64,000 bases of DNA from Paraburkholderia madseniana (GTDB lineage: Bacteria > Pseudomonadota > Gammaproteobacteria > Burkholderiales > Burkholderiaceae): contig NZ_VOSW01000010.1 in assembly GCF_009690905.1 (NCBI RefSeq), positions 1-64,000 on the forward strand. Direction: 5' to 3'. Positions 19,243-27,994 of the stretch are shown here, one piece after another. Below the pieces are notes generated by a model. It had not been told where the DNA came from and did no database searches. It worked only from the letters and a program-made list of their open reading frames with translations. Positions within the stretch are counted from its first letter, which is position 1. Every line of letters starts with the position of its first letter. The translations under genes and the position numbers were made by a program.

Positions 19243-20718
19243 ATGACCGATACGAACACCGACCCGGCAGATAGCCAACTCGCGGACCTCCGCGCGCGTG
19301 CCGCCGCGCCGCACGCTGGCGCTGCGGACTGCCTCGCATTCGGACAATTCTTGCTGGAACGCGTCGGCCGCGACAAAGCCCTTCGGCGCGAGGCGCTCGC
19401 GGCGCTGGTGCGCGCTTACCAGCTTGATCCCTCCTGCGAACCTACGCTCCTTCACACCATCGCGCAGACGGCCTTCATCGTGCGCGACTGGTTGCTCGTC
19501 GACTCCGCCACAACGCTGCTGCTCGCGCAAAACGCCGAAGACGCCAACGCGCTGATCTGGCGTGCGGCAGCCGTGCAACAACGCAACGACTTCGGCATGG
19601 CCGAGCGGCTACTGCGCGAAGCGGTACGTGTCGTGCCCGGCAACCCGGTGGCGCTTCACAAGCTCGCGTTGTGCATCAAGGAGCAGGCGCGGCTGGCTGA
19701 AGCGGAAGCATTGCTCAGACAAGTGCTGGCGTTGTCGCCGGATAACATGCATGCGCTGTTCGATCTGTCGGAACTCGAAATCCGCACGGGACGTTTCGCC
19801 GAAGGCTGGGCGCATTACGAGTCGCGCGTCGCGTTCGGCGACGATTTGAATAACGCGCAGCATGCGCTCGCTGCGATCAGCGCGCATTGGCAGGGCGAAT
19901 CGCTGCAAGGCAAAACGCTGGTCGTGTACGGCGAGCAAGGTAACGGCGACTGCCTTTGGGCGGTGCGCTTTCTGCCGCTGCTGGCCGAGCGGGCGCGAAG
20001 CGAAGGCGGCCGGGTGATTTTCGGTCACGACGGGCCGTTGCGGCATCTATTCGAACGGATGCTGCCTGCTGACTTGCCGCTCGAAACGAGTCTTGAAACG
20101 CGGCCGGATTTCCATTGCGGGTTGATGAGCTTGCCGTTGCGGCTTGGCGTCTTCGATGCAACAGGGTGGGGCGCGCCGTATCTGAGCGCCGAGCCCGCGC
20201 GCGTGCAGGCATGGCGCGAGCGGGTTCATGCGCACACGGCCGGCAAGCCGGGCAATCGCAACGTTGGTTTAGTGTGGAACGGCAATCCTGAGCATATCCG
20301 CGATACGCGGCGGTCGGTGCCTGTCGAGCAACTCGAGCCGCTATTGAGCGTGCCGGGCGTGACCTGGTTTGCGTTGTCGCCTGGACGCAGCGAGACGGTC
20401 GCACAGTGGCGGGCCAAGGGGCTCGATGTTGTCGACCTGACCCACCATTTTCAATCCGGATTCGACGACGTCGCTGCGCTACTGGCGAATCTGGATCTGG
20501 TCGTCACGATTGATAGCGGACCCGCTCATCTGGCGGGGGCGCTCGGCGTGCCGACGAGTTTGATGATCGATCATGTGTCGGCATGGTTTTGGGGCGACGA
20601 ATCGGGCACCACGGCCTGGTACGATTCTATTGAGCTCTTCCGACAGCCTGAGATTGGCGCGTGGGCGCCGGTGTTGGCTAAAGTGCGAGAGCGGATTGAA
20701 ATGATGCGGGGCGTTTGA
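19243..20718 (+). CDS. TPR protein with glycosyltransferase-like C-terminal domain
   Basis: A 491-residue protein. The N-terminal 200 residues are helical TPR-type repeats (for example ALHKLALCIKEQARLAEAEA and the following unit). The C-terminal half resembles a GT-B nucleotide-sugar site (VVTIDSGPAHLAGALGVPT), as in heptosyltransferases and TPR-linked transferases. It lies 45 bp after aroC, but a functional link is not apparent. The acceptor and sugar are unknown. Confidence 0.75.
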   Translation: MTDTNTDPADSQLADLRARAAAPHAGAADCLAFGQFLLERVGRDKALRREALAALVRAYQLDPSCEPTLLHTIAQTAFIVRDWLLVDSATTLLLAQNAEDANALIWRAAAVQQRNDFGMAERLLREAVRVVPGNPVALHKLALCIKEQARLAEAEALLRQVLALSPDNMHALFDLSELEIRTGRFAEGWAHYESRVAFGDDLNNAQHALAAISAHWQGESLQGKTLVVYGEQGNGDCLWAVRFLPLLAERARSEGGRVIFGHDGPLRHLFERMLPADLPLETSLETRPDFHCGLMSLPLRLGVFDATGWGAPYLSAEPARVQAWRERVHAHTAGKPGNRNVGLVWNGNPEHIRDTRRSVPVEQLEPLLSVPGVTWFALSPGRSETVAQWRAKGLDVVDLTHHFQSGFDDVAALLANLDLVVTIDSGPAHLAGALGVPTSLMIDHVSAWFWGDESGTTAWYDSIELFRQPEIGAWAPVLAKVRERIEMMRGV

Positions 20719-20779
20719 GCTTGTTGCTTTGCGGCGACGCTGGCAGTACGTCTGCAATGGATGCCGCTTTGTTTTTACC

Positions 20780-20832
20780 TGCGCGGAGCTTGTTTGCCTG
20801 CATGCCGTGCGCGGACAAACAAGCTCCGCGCA
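20780..20832. terminator. bidirectional terminator / long inverted repeat
   Basis: A 17-bp perfect inverted repeat (TGCGCGGAGCTTGTTTG and its complement) separated by 19 bases, between two convergent genes. The position and strength suggest a bidirectional transcription terminator. A T-rich run (GTTTTT) flanks the left arm on the plus strand, and no long T tract follows on the right. Confidence 0.6.
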
Positions 20833-20850
20833 CGGCAATCAAACACCGAA

Positions 20851-22524
20851 TCACATATTCGGATAGTTCGGACCGCCGCCACCCTCAGGCGTCACCCAGA
20901 CAATGTTCTGGGTCGGGTCCTTGATATCGCAGGTCTTGCAATGCACGCAGTTCTGAGCGTTGATCACGAGACGCTCGCTGCCGTCGTCGTTCTTCACGAA
21001 CTCATAGACGGCAGCCGGGCAGTAGCGTGACTCCGGACCGGCATAGGTCTGCCAGTTCACGTTCACCGGCACCGACGGGTCTTTCAGCGTCAGGTGAGCC
21101 GGCTGATTTTCTTCGTGGTTGGTGTTCGAAATGAACACTGAAGACAAACGGTCGAACGTCAGCTTCCCATCCGGCTTCGGATACGTGATCTGCTTGCACT
21201 GCGACGCAGGTTTCAGCATCTCGTGATCGGAATGCTGGTGATGCAGCGTCCAGGGCACGTTGCCGCCTAACAGCTTCTGCTCGATGCCGACCATCAGCGT
21301 GCCGAGGTACAGGCCCTTGCTCATCCACTGCTTGAAGTTGCGCGCACGATGCAGTTCCGTGTGCAGCCACGAGGTCTTGAACGACTCCGGATACGCTGTC
21401 AGTTCATCGCTGGTGCGGCCTGCCTGCACGGCTTCAAAAGCAGCCTCAGCCGCCAGCATGCCCGTCTTGATCGCCGCGTGCGAACCCTTGATCCGCGACG
21501 CGTTCAGGAAGCCCGCATCGTCGCCCACCAGCGCGCCGCCCGGGAACACCAGCTTCGGCAGCGACAGCAGGCCGCCCGCGGTAATCGCCCGCGCGCCGTA
21601 CGACACCCGCTTGCCGCCTTCCAGAATCGCGCGGATCGCAGGATGCGTCTTGTAGCGCTGGAATTCCTCGAACGGCGACAGGTACGGATTCGTGTAGCCG
21701 AGGCCGACCACAAAGCCCACCACCACCTGGTTGTTGTCCATGTGATAGAGGAACGAGCCGCCGTACGTGTCGTTCTCCAGCGGCCAGCCAGCGGTGTGCA
21801 TCACCAGACCCGGCTTGTGCTTCGCCGGATCGATTTCCCACAGTTCCTTGATGCCGATACCGTAGACCTGGGGATCGACGCCTTCACGCAGCTTGAACTT
21901 GTCGTTCAGTTGACGGCCGAGGTGCCCACGCGCGCCTTCGCAGAAGAGCGTGTACTTTGCGTGCAGCTCCATGCCGAGCTGGAAGTTCTCGGTCGGCTCG
22001 CCGTCCTTGCCGATCCCCAGATTGCCGGTCGCGACGCCTTTAACCGAGCCATCGTCGTTGTAGAGGATTTCCGCAGCCGGAAAACCCGGGAAAATCTCTA
22101 CACCGAGCGCTTCAGCCTGCTGACCCAGCCAGCGCGTGACATTCGCGAGGCTGACCACGTAGTTGCCGTGGTTCTTGAAGTTGTCCGGCAGCGCCCAGGT
22201 CGGCACGCTCTTCGAACCGGTTTCCGTCAGGAACAGGAATTTATCTTCGGTCACGTCCACCGTCAGCGGCGCGCCTTTTTCCTTCCAGTCCGGGATCAGT
22301 TCGGTGATGGCGCGCGGATCCATCACCGCGCCCGACAGGATATGAGCCCCGATCTCCGAGCCTTTTTCCAGTACGCACACGCCAAGCTCGACGCCTTTTT
22401 CCGCCGCCAACTGCTTCAGGCGGATCGCTGCGGACAGGCCAGCCGGGCCGCCGCCGACGATCACGACGTCGTATTCCATCGACTCGCGTGGACCGTATTG
22501 CTCAATGAGACTTGCGGGGGTCAT
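20851..22524 (-). CDS. electron-transfer flavoprotein:ubiquinone oxidoreductase
   Basis: A 557-residue inner-membrane-associated enzyme that passes electrons from ETF to ubiquinone during acyl-CoA and amino-acid oxidation. It has an N-terminal FAD dinucleotide motif (VVIVGGGPAGLSAAIRL) and a C-terminal 4Fe-4S cluster (CPAAVYEF ... CVHCKTCDI). Length is standard. It would serve the acyl-CoA dehydrogenases encoded around 40-42 kb, though it is not linked to them. Confidence 0.95.
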   Translation of the reverse strand: MTPASLIEQYGPRESMEYDVVIVGGGPAGLSAAIRLKQLAAEKGVELGVCVLEKGSEIGAHILSGAVMDPRAITELIPDWKEKGAPLTVDVTEDKFLFLTETGSKSVPTWALPDNFKNHGNYVVSLANVTRWLGQQAEALGVEIFPGFPAAEILYNDDGSVKGVATGNLGIGKDGEPTENFQLGMELHAKYTLFCEGARGHLGRQLNDKFKLREGVDPQVYGIGIKELWEIDPAKHKPGLVMHTAGWPLENDTYGGSFLYHMDNNQVVVGFVVGLGYTNPYLSPFEEFQRYKTHPAIRAILEGGKRVSYGARAITAGGLLSLPKLVFPGGALVGDDAGFLNASRIKGSHAAIKTGMLAAEAAFEAVQAGRTSDELTAYPESFKTSWLHTELHRARNFKQWMSKGLYLGTLMVGIEQKLLGGNVPWTLHHQHSDHEMLKPASQCKQITYPKPDGKLTFDRLSSVFISNTNHEENQPAHLTLKDPSVPVNVNWQTYAGPESRYCPAAVYEFVKNDDGSERLVINAQNCVHCKTCDIKDPTQNIVWVTPEGGGGPNYPNM

Positions 22525-22715
22525 TGATGCTCCTCTTCTTACCGTTAGAATGCTTTTTTCGGGATCGTATTGTGGGCGATGGTCTCCGCCACTGCAACCA
22601 GATGAGCAGAGATTAGCGCGATCGTTCTATTTCTGTGATACGGTATGACCCGCAGTGATGGTCTTACCGCACCTGTCAACCGCGTCTGTAACAACAACCG
22701 AATAAGGGAACGACA

Positions 22716-23492
22716 ATGGGCCGTTCGATCAATCTGGAAGGCAAGGTCGCGCTGATCACCGGCGCCTCGAGCGGGTTGGGGAAGCGCTTTGCTCAAGTAT
22801 TGTCGCAGGCTGGCGCCAAGGTCGTGTTGGCAAGCCGCCGCACCGAGCGCCTGAAGGAGTTGCGCGCCGAGATCGAAGCCTCCGGTGGCGCGGCGCACGT
22901 CGTCTCGCTCGACGTCACGGATTATCAAAGCATCAAGTCAGCCGTTGCTCACGCGGAAACCGAGGCGGGCACGATCGACATTCTGGTGAACAATTCTGGT
23001 GTGTCGACCACGCAGAAGCTTACAGAAGTCACGCCGGCCGACTTCGAATACGTGTTCGACACTAACACGCGCGGCGCTTTCTTTGTCGCTCAGGAAGTCG
23101 CCAAGCGCATGATCATGCGTGGCAATAGTGCGCAGAAGCCGTCATACCGGATCATCAATATCGCGTCGATGGCGGGCCTGCGGGTGTTGCCGCAGATCGG
23201 CCTGTACTCGATGAGCAAGGCCGCCGTCGTCCATATGACGAAAGCCATGGCGCTGGAGTGGGGCAAGCACGGCATCAACGTGAACGCCATCTGCCCGGGC
23301 TATATCGATACCGAGATCAACCATCATCACTGGTCGACTGAGCAGGGGCAGAAGCTGGTCTCGCTGCTGCCGCGTCATCGTGTCGGCAAGCCGGAGGATC
23401 TGGACGGGCTGTTGCTGCTGCTGGCGGCCGACGAATCGCAGTTCATCAACGGCTCGGTGATTGCCGCCGACGATGGGTTCGCTCTCGTCTGA
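22716..23492 (+). CDS. SDR-family oxidoreductase
   Basis: A 258-residue short-chain dehydrogenase with the cofactor motif TGASSGLG, NNSG and the catalytic Ser...YSMSK set (Tyr about 165, Lys about 169). The substrate is unknown. A thioesterase gene follows 91 bp downstream, so acyl or hydroxyacyl substrates are plausible. The gene is divergent from the ETF-QO gene. Confidence 0.88.
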   Translation: MGRSINLEGKVALITGASSGLGKRFAQVLSQAGAKVVLASRRTERLKELRAEIEASGGAAHVVSLDVTDYQSIKSAVAHAETEAGTIDILVNNSGVSTTQKLTEVTPADFEYVFDTNTRGAFFVAQEVAKRMIMRGNSAQKPSYRIINIASMAGLRVLPQIGLYSMSKAAVVHMTKAMALEWGKHGINVNAICPGYIDTEINHHHWSTEQGQKLVSLLPRHRVGKPEDLDGLLLLLAADESQFINGSVIAADDGFALV

Positions 23493-23583
23493 ACGCGGCT
23501 TTGGGCGGCCGTTCCTTGTTTGCCACGTTTACCCCGGCCCACGCGCCGGTTTCACCCTCGTTTCAACCCGTTAAAGAAGTACG

Positions 23584-24015
23584 ATGAGCGATTTTCACGC
23601 AGTTTTTGAGATGTCGATGCCGATCCGCTGGGGCGACATGGACGCATTCGGCCATGTGAACAACACGGTCTATTTCCGGTACATGGAGCAGGTGCGGATT
23701 TCCTGGTTCGAACAACTGGGTCTGGCCGGCAGCAACGCCGACGGGCAAGGGCCGGTGATCGTCAATGCGTCGATGGAGTTTCTCAAGCAGTTGCACTATC
23801 CGGGCGACGTGATCGGCCGGATGTCCGTGGCCATGCCCGGGCGCAGCAGTTTCGACACGGCATTCGAGCTCGTGCGCGCCGATGATCCGAACACCGTCTA
23901 TGCGCGCGGTGCTGCGCGCTGCGTGTGGATCGACTACGCCGCGGGCAAGTCGGTACCGGTTCCGGATATGCTGCGCGCGACCATCGAGAGCGCGGCGCTG
24001 GTCAAGGCGGCTTAA
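23584..24015 (+). CDS. hotdog-fold acyl-CoA thioesterase
   Basis: A 143-residue 4HBT-type thioesterase. The signature DMDAFGHVNNTVYFRYMEQ contains the catalytic Asp region and the HVNN motif. It should hydrolyse an acyl-CoA of unknown chain. The upstream SDR may belong to the same transcript. Confidence 0.88.
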   Translation: MSDFHAVFEMSMPIRWGDMDAFGHVNNTVYFRYMEQVRISWFEQLGLAGSNADGQGPVIVNASMEFLKQLHYPGDVIGRMSVAMPGRSSFDTAFELVRADDPNTVYARGAARCVWIDYAAGKSVPVPDMLRATIESAALVKAA

Positions 24016-24022
24016 TATCCCG

Positions 24023-24055
24023 GCGCCTCCTCAGCGCCTTCTCAGCGCCTTCTCA
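24023..24055 (+). repeat. 11-bp tandem repeat, three units
   Basis: GCGCCTCCTCA followed by two copies of GCGCCTTCTCA. The last three bases of the third unit are the stop codon of the convergent LuxR gene. This is probably a recent slippage product. Confidence 0.7.
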
Positions 24056-24598
24056 ATGCCCGAGCAAGCGCTGCAACAGCTCGGTTGCATTCCCCGTATC
24101 GTATTTGCGCATCAGCCGCGCGCGGTAGACATCGACCGTGCGCGGGCTGATATCCAGCGCCCGTCCGATCTGCTTGCTGGTTTTGCCCGTCACCAGTTGC
24201 GCGGCGACTTCCCGTTCGCGCGGCGTTAACTCGACCGCCACGCGCCGTGTCGCGCTCAAATCCTCGAAAGTCCACACACCGGCTGCGTGCGGGTCCATGC
24301 GTTGCTGCGCGCGGCCCGTCACGTGGCACCAGAACAATTCCCCGTTGGCCCGCTTCATGATGCGGTCGTCCGCGTAACTGCCTTGCGCGGTCATGATCGG
24401 CGGAATCCGCGCGCCGATCCGCTCGAATTCGTCCGTCGACGGATACAGCACCTGGAACGACTGGCCGAGCAGCGCCTCGCGCGTGCAGCCGAATATCGAC
24501 GCCAGCTCGTCGTTGCAGTCTTCGATGATCCGTTCGCGTGACAGCACGAGTCCGATCGGGGCGAGGTGAAACGCGGTTTGGTAATCCAGTGCGGGCAT
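24053..24598 (-). CDS. PAS-domain LuxR-family regulator
   Basis: A regulator of about 181 residues. It has an N-terminal PAS fold (about residues 8-115; APIGLVLSRERIIEDCNDEL) and a C-terminal LuxR helix-turn-helix with the signature LTPREREVAAQLVTGKTSKQ (about 122-178). There is no receiver domain, so it senses through the PAS domain. I chose MPALDYQTAF because the PAS domain starts directly after. Upstream in-frame ATGs give Cys/Arg-rich non-homologous sequence. It is divergent from the CoA-transferase genes and may control them. Confidence 0.8.
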   Translation of the reverse strand: MPALDYQTAFHLAPIGLVLSRERIIEDCNDELASIFGCTREALLGQSFQVLYPSTDEFERIGARIPPIMTAQGSYADDRIMKRANGELFWCHVTGRAQQRMDPHAAGVWTFEDLSATRRVAVELTPREREVAAQLVTGKTSKQIGRALDISPRTVDVYRARLMRKYDTGNATELLQRLLGH

Positions 24599-24852
24599 GG
24601 GCTGGCGGCAAGTACTTATGTATTTTTGCGTATTGTGCCGCATGGCGCGCCCAGCGTACTCTTTCGGGCACATGACAACGCGGCGAAACCGTTCGTGGCG
24701 GGCATTGGCGCAAGTGATCAGGCAATCCTGACAGTCTGAGCGCAAAGCCGGCCACGGATGACTAGAATGACGTGTCGGGCTTGCGCCCGCTAAGCGTCAT
24801 ATCGAAGTCGCAATGATCCGGTTTCGGATTTCCATAAAGGAAGGGACAAACG

Positions 24853-25557
24853 ATGAACAAGGTCTATCCAGGCGCGGCTGAAGCGCTGAAAGACATCGTC
24901 AAGGACGGGCAGACGTTTGCCGTCGGTGGTTTCGGGCTGTGCGGCATTCCGGAAGCGCTGATCGGCGCGCTGCGCGATTCGAAGGTGCAGGGCATCACCT
25001 GCATCAGCAACAATGCGGGTGTCGACGGTTTCGGCCTCGGTTTGCTGCTCGAAACGCGCCAGGTCAAGAAGATGATTTCTTCGTACGTGGGCGAGAACAA
25101 GGAGTTCGAACGCCAATATCTCGCCGGCGAACTCGAGCTCGAATTCACGCCGCAAGGCACGCTCGCCGAGAAGCTGCGCGCCGGTGGCTCGGGCATTCCG
25201 GCCTTCTTCACGAACACCGGCTACGGCACGCTGATCGCCGAAGGCAAGGAAACCCGCCAGTTCGGCGAAAACCATTACGTGCTCGAACATTCACTGACGG
25301 CCGACGTCGCTTTGGTCAAGGCATGGAAAGCCGATAAATCGGGCAACCTGATCTATCGCCGCACCGCGCGTAACTTCAACCCGATGTGCGCGATGGCCGG
25401 CAAGATTACCGTCGCGGAAGTCGAGGAAATCGTTGAAGTAGGCGAACTCGATCCGGACGCGATCCACACGCCGGGCATTTTCGTGCAGCGCATTGTACTC
25501 AATGCGCATCCGGAAAAACGCATCGAACAACGCGTCGTCCGCGCGAAAGGAGACTGA
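24853..25557 (+). CDS. 3-oxoacid CoA-transferase subunit A
   Basis: A 234-residue alpha subunit of a family I CoA-transferase, with [15 protein letters not shown] near the N-terminus (oxyanion Gly-rich loop) and [13 protein letters not shown]. With subunit B it transfers CoA from succinyl-CoA to a 3-oxoacid such as acetoacetate. Only two bases separate its stop from the subunit B start, so production is coupled. Confidence 0.93.
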   Translation: MNKVYPGAAEALKDIVKDGQTFAVGGFGLCGIPEALIGALRDSKVQGITCISNNAGVDGFGLGLLLETRQVKKMISSYVGENKEFERQYLAGELELEFTPQGTLAEKLRAGGSGIPAFFTNTGYGTLIAEGKETRQFGENHYVLEHSLTADVALVKAWKADKSGNLIYRRTARNFNPMCAMAGKITVAEVEEIVEVGELDPDAIHTPGIFVQRIVLNAHPEKRIEQRVVRAKGD

Positions 25558-25559
25558 TC

Positions 25560-26201
25560 ATGGCATGGACTCGTGACGAAATGGCCGCACGCGCGGCGAA
25601 GGAATTGCAGGACGGCTTCTACGTGAACCTCGGCATCGGCTTGCCAACGCTGGTGGCGAACCACGTGCCGGCTGGCGTCGAAGTGTGGCTGCAGTCGGAA
25701 AACGGCCTGCTCGGCATTGGCCCGTCGCCGACCGAAGAAGAAGTGGATGCCGACCTGATCAACGCCGGCAAGCAGACGGTGACCACGCTGCCGGGTTCGT
25801 CGATTTTCTCGTCGGCGGATTCGTTCGCGATGATTCGCGGCGGCCACATCAATCTGGCGATTCTGGGCGCGATGCAGATCAGCAAGAAGGGCGATCTGGC
25901 CAACTGGATGATTCCGGGCAAGATGATCAAGGGCATGGGCGGCGCGATGGATCTGGTCGCAGGCGTCAAGCGCGTGGTCGTGCTGATGGAGCATGTCGCG
26001 AAGGGCGACCAGCACAAGATCCTCGAAGAATGCACGTTGCCGCTGACGGGCGTGGGCGTGGTCGATCAGATCATCACCGATCTCGGCGTGATCGAAGTGA
26101 CGGAAGACGGTCTGAAGGTGACTGAGCTGGCGCCGGGCGTCAGCGTCGAGGAGATCCAGACGAAGACGGGCGCGCCGCTGGATGTGAGCGCGGTGAGCTG
26201 A
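25560..26201 (+). CDS. 3-oxoacid CoA-transferase subunit B
   Basis: A 213-residue beta subunit. Glu47 in SENGLLGIG is the catalytic residue that forms the glutamyl-CoA thioester. [13 protein letters not shown] is also family-typical. It acts with the preceding subunit in ketone-body or 3-oxoadipate-type metabolism. The exact acid is not decidable here. Confidence 0.93.
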   Translation: MAWTRDEMAARAAKELQDGFYVNLGIGLPTLVANHVPAGVEVWLQSENGLLGIGPSPTEEEVDADLINAGKQTVTTLPGSSIFSSADSFAMIRGGHINLAILGAMQISKKGDLANWMIPGKMIKGMGGAMDLVAGVKRVVVLMEHVAKGDQHKILEECTLPLTGVGVVDQIITDLGVIEVTEDGLKVTELAPGVSVEEIQTKTGAPLDVSAVS

Positions 26202-26312
26202 ATGGTGGTGTGAGCCGCCCGCATCGGTCTTTGTGACGGTAGTTGGTGGCATCGCAAGTTGCCTTGTGGGTCGTGGGCGGCTTACGAAGCGAATTGAAGC
26301 GAGGTTGTAAGT

Positions 26313-26344
26313 GGGCGAGGCGCGAGTCTCGCCCGTTTTGTTTT
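26313..26344 (+). terminator. intrinsic terminator after CoA-transferase operon
   Basis: GGGCGAG and CTCGCCC form a 7-bp stem with an eight-base loop, followed by GTTTTGTTTT. The rest of the 26202-26549 gap holds no further feature that I can support. Confidence 0.7.
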
Positions 26345-26549
26345 GGTGCTGTCCTTTCGTGCCGTTTTGCGCTGCCCGCATCGGGACGCCTGCGCTGCGG
26401 CTTTGACCCTGGGGCATCTTGGTCACTCTTAGGCCGTTTGGCCGATCCTTGCCGTGCGGCAAAGCGGTTTACAATCGTTTGAAGATTCGACGTTCATTTC
26501 CCGCCGCTTGGTCTGCGTCGAGCCCATGGCGCTTTTGCAAGGAACCCAG

Positions 26550-27461
26550 ATGACCGAGACGTCCGCTTCCACCGCCGAGCGGCCCGCGCCGCGCCAACGT
26601 TATGTGCAGTGCGCGAGCGCCGGTGGCCTGCACCGGATCGCCTACACCGAGTGGGGCGACCCCGCTAATCCACGTGTGCTGCTGTGCGTGCACGGCTTGA
26701 CGCGCTCGGGGCGCGATTTCGACCGCCTCGCGGCGGAATTCGCCGGCACTTACCGCGTGGTGTGTCCGGATGTGGCGGGGCGGGGCTTGTCTTCGTGGCT
26801 CGCGAACCCCAACTTCTATAGCATCCCGCAGTACGTCGCCGACATGGTTACGCTGATCGCGCGCCTGAACGTCGAAACGGTCGACTGGTTCGGTACCTCG
26901 ATGGGCGGTCTGATCGGGCTCGCGCTGGCCGGCCTGCCGGGAACGCCGATTCGTAAAATGCTGCTGAACGACGTCGGGCCGCATCTGGAGCCGGTGGCCG
27001 TAGAGCGCATCGGCGATTACCTCGGCAAGCCCGTGCGTTTCGAAACGCTGCAGCAGGGCATCGATTACGCAGCGTTGCTTGCGCAAACTTTCGGTCCGCT
27101 CACACCAGAGGAATGGCGCGAGATCAATACGCCGCTTTTGCACGAGCAGGACGGCGCGTGGTTGTTCCGCTACGACCCGCGAATCGCACAGCCGTTTACC
27201 GCGACAACCGAAGAAGCGGCCAAACTCGGCGAGGCCGCGTTGTGGCATTCGCTGGCTGCGTTTCAGGGGCCGGTGCTGGTGGTGCGAGGCGAGCAATCGG
27301 ATCTGCTCTCGCGTGAGACCGTCGCCAAGATGGTCGAGACAGGGCGCGCTGTATCCAGCGCGGAAATCTCGGGCGTCGGGCATGCGCCGGCGTTTCTGTC
27401 GGCTGATCAGATCGACCTCGCGAGGCAGTTCTTTATCGGGCCGGCCGCTGACGCGTCATAA
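26550..27461 (+). CDS. alpha/beta hydrolase
   Basis: A 303-residue alpha/beta hydrolase with HGLTRSGRDF (oxyanion region), nucleophile elbow GTSMGG, a downstream Asp (EQSDLLS) and His (GVGHAPAF). The ATG at 26550 follows AAGGA at a proper distance. The in-frame ATG at 26526 lacks one. The substrate is unknown. The RidA and relA genes follow on the same strand. Confidence 0.85.
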   Translation: MTETSASTAERPAPRQRYVQCASAGGLHRIAYTEWGDPANPRVLLCVHGLTRSGRDFDRLAAEFAGTYRVVCPDVAGRGLSSWLANPNFYSIPQYVADMVTLIARLNVETVDWFGTSMGGLIGLALAGLPGTPIRKMLLNDVGPHLEPVAVERIGDYLGKPVRFETLQQGIDYAALLAQTFGPLTPEEWREINTPLLHEQDGAWLFRYDPRIAQPFTATTEEAAKLGEAALWHSLAAFQGPVLVVRGEQSDLLSRETVAKMVETGRAVSSAEISGVGHAPAFLSADQIDLARQFFIGPAADAS

Positions 27462-27557
27462 TGTAGGGTTCCGCGCGGCGTCCTTTATTGGGAGCAATGC
27501 GCGGGAGCAATGCGGAACGCATCTGCGATCAATTTTCAACCAACCTCAGGATTCTTC

Positions 27558-27911
27558 ATGGCAGTCATTCGTCACCACGTCGGCAAGCGCCTCTCGGAAA
27601 CTGCTGTGTACAACGGCACCGTGTACCTCGCCGGCCAGATCGCCGAAGACGCGGATCAGGACATCACGGGTCAGACGCGCGAAGTGCTCGGCCACATCGA
27701 CCGTCTGCTGGAAGAAGTGAACAGCGACAAGTCGCACTTGCTGTCCGTGCAGATCTACATCTCGGACATGGTGCACTTCGCCGGCATGAACGCAGTGTGG
27801 GACGAGTGGGTCGCACAAGGCGCCACGCCGCCGCGCGCTACCGTCGAAGCGAAGCTCGCTAACCCGAAGTGCCTCGTCGAAATCGTCGTGGTCGCGGCGC
27901 AGCGCGATTGA
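27558..27911 (+). CDS. RidA-family protein
   Basis: A 117-residue YjgF/YER057c/UK114-fold protein with the family stretches YLAGQIAED and PPRATVEAKLANP. RidA members hydrolyse reactive enamines/imines made by PLP enzymes. The conserved Arg (PRATVEA) is present. The start is the ATG after AGGA. A GTG/ATG extension of 16 residues upstream lacks homology. Confidence 0.85.
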   Translation: MAVIRHHVGKRLSETAVYNGTVYLAGQIAEDADQDITGQTREVLGHIDRLLEEVNSDKSHLLSVQIYISDMVHFAGMNAVWDEWVAQGATPPRATVEAKLANPKCLVEIVVVAAQRD

Positions 27912-27994
27912 GCCTGGCTGACCTGGTTTACGCCTGGTCTCGCAGTTGTTGTTGACATTCCGTTGATCCGTCTGGCCCGGTGGGCCGTCGCACC

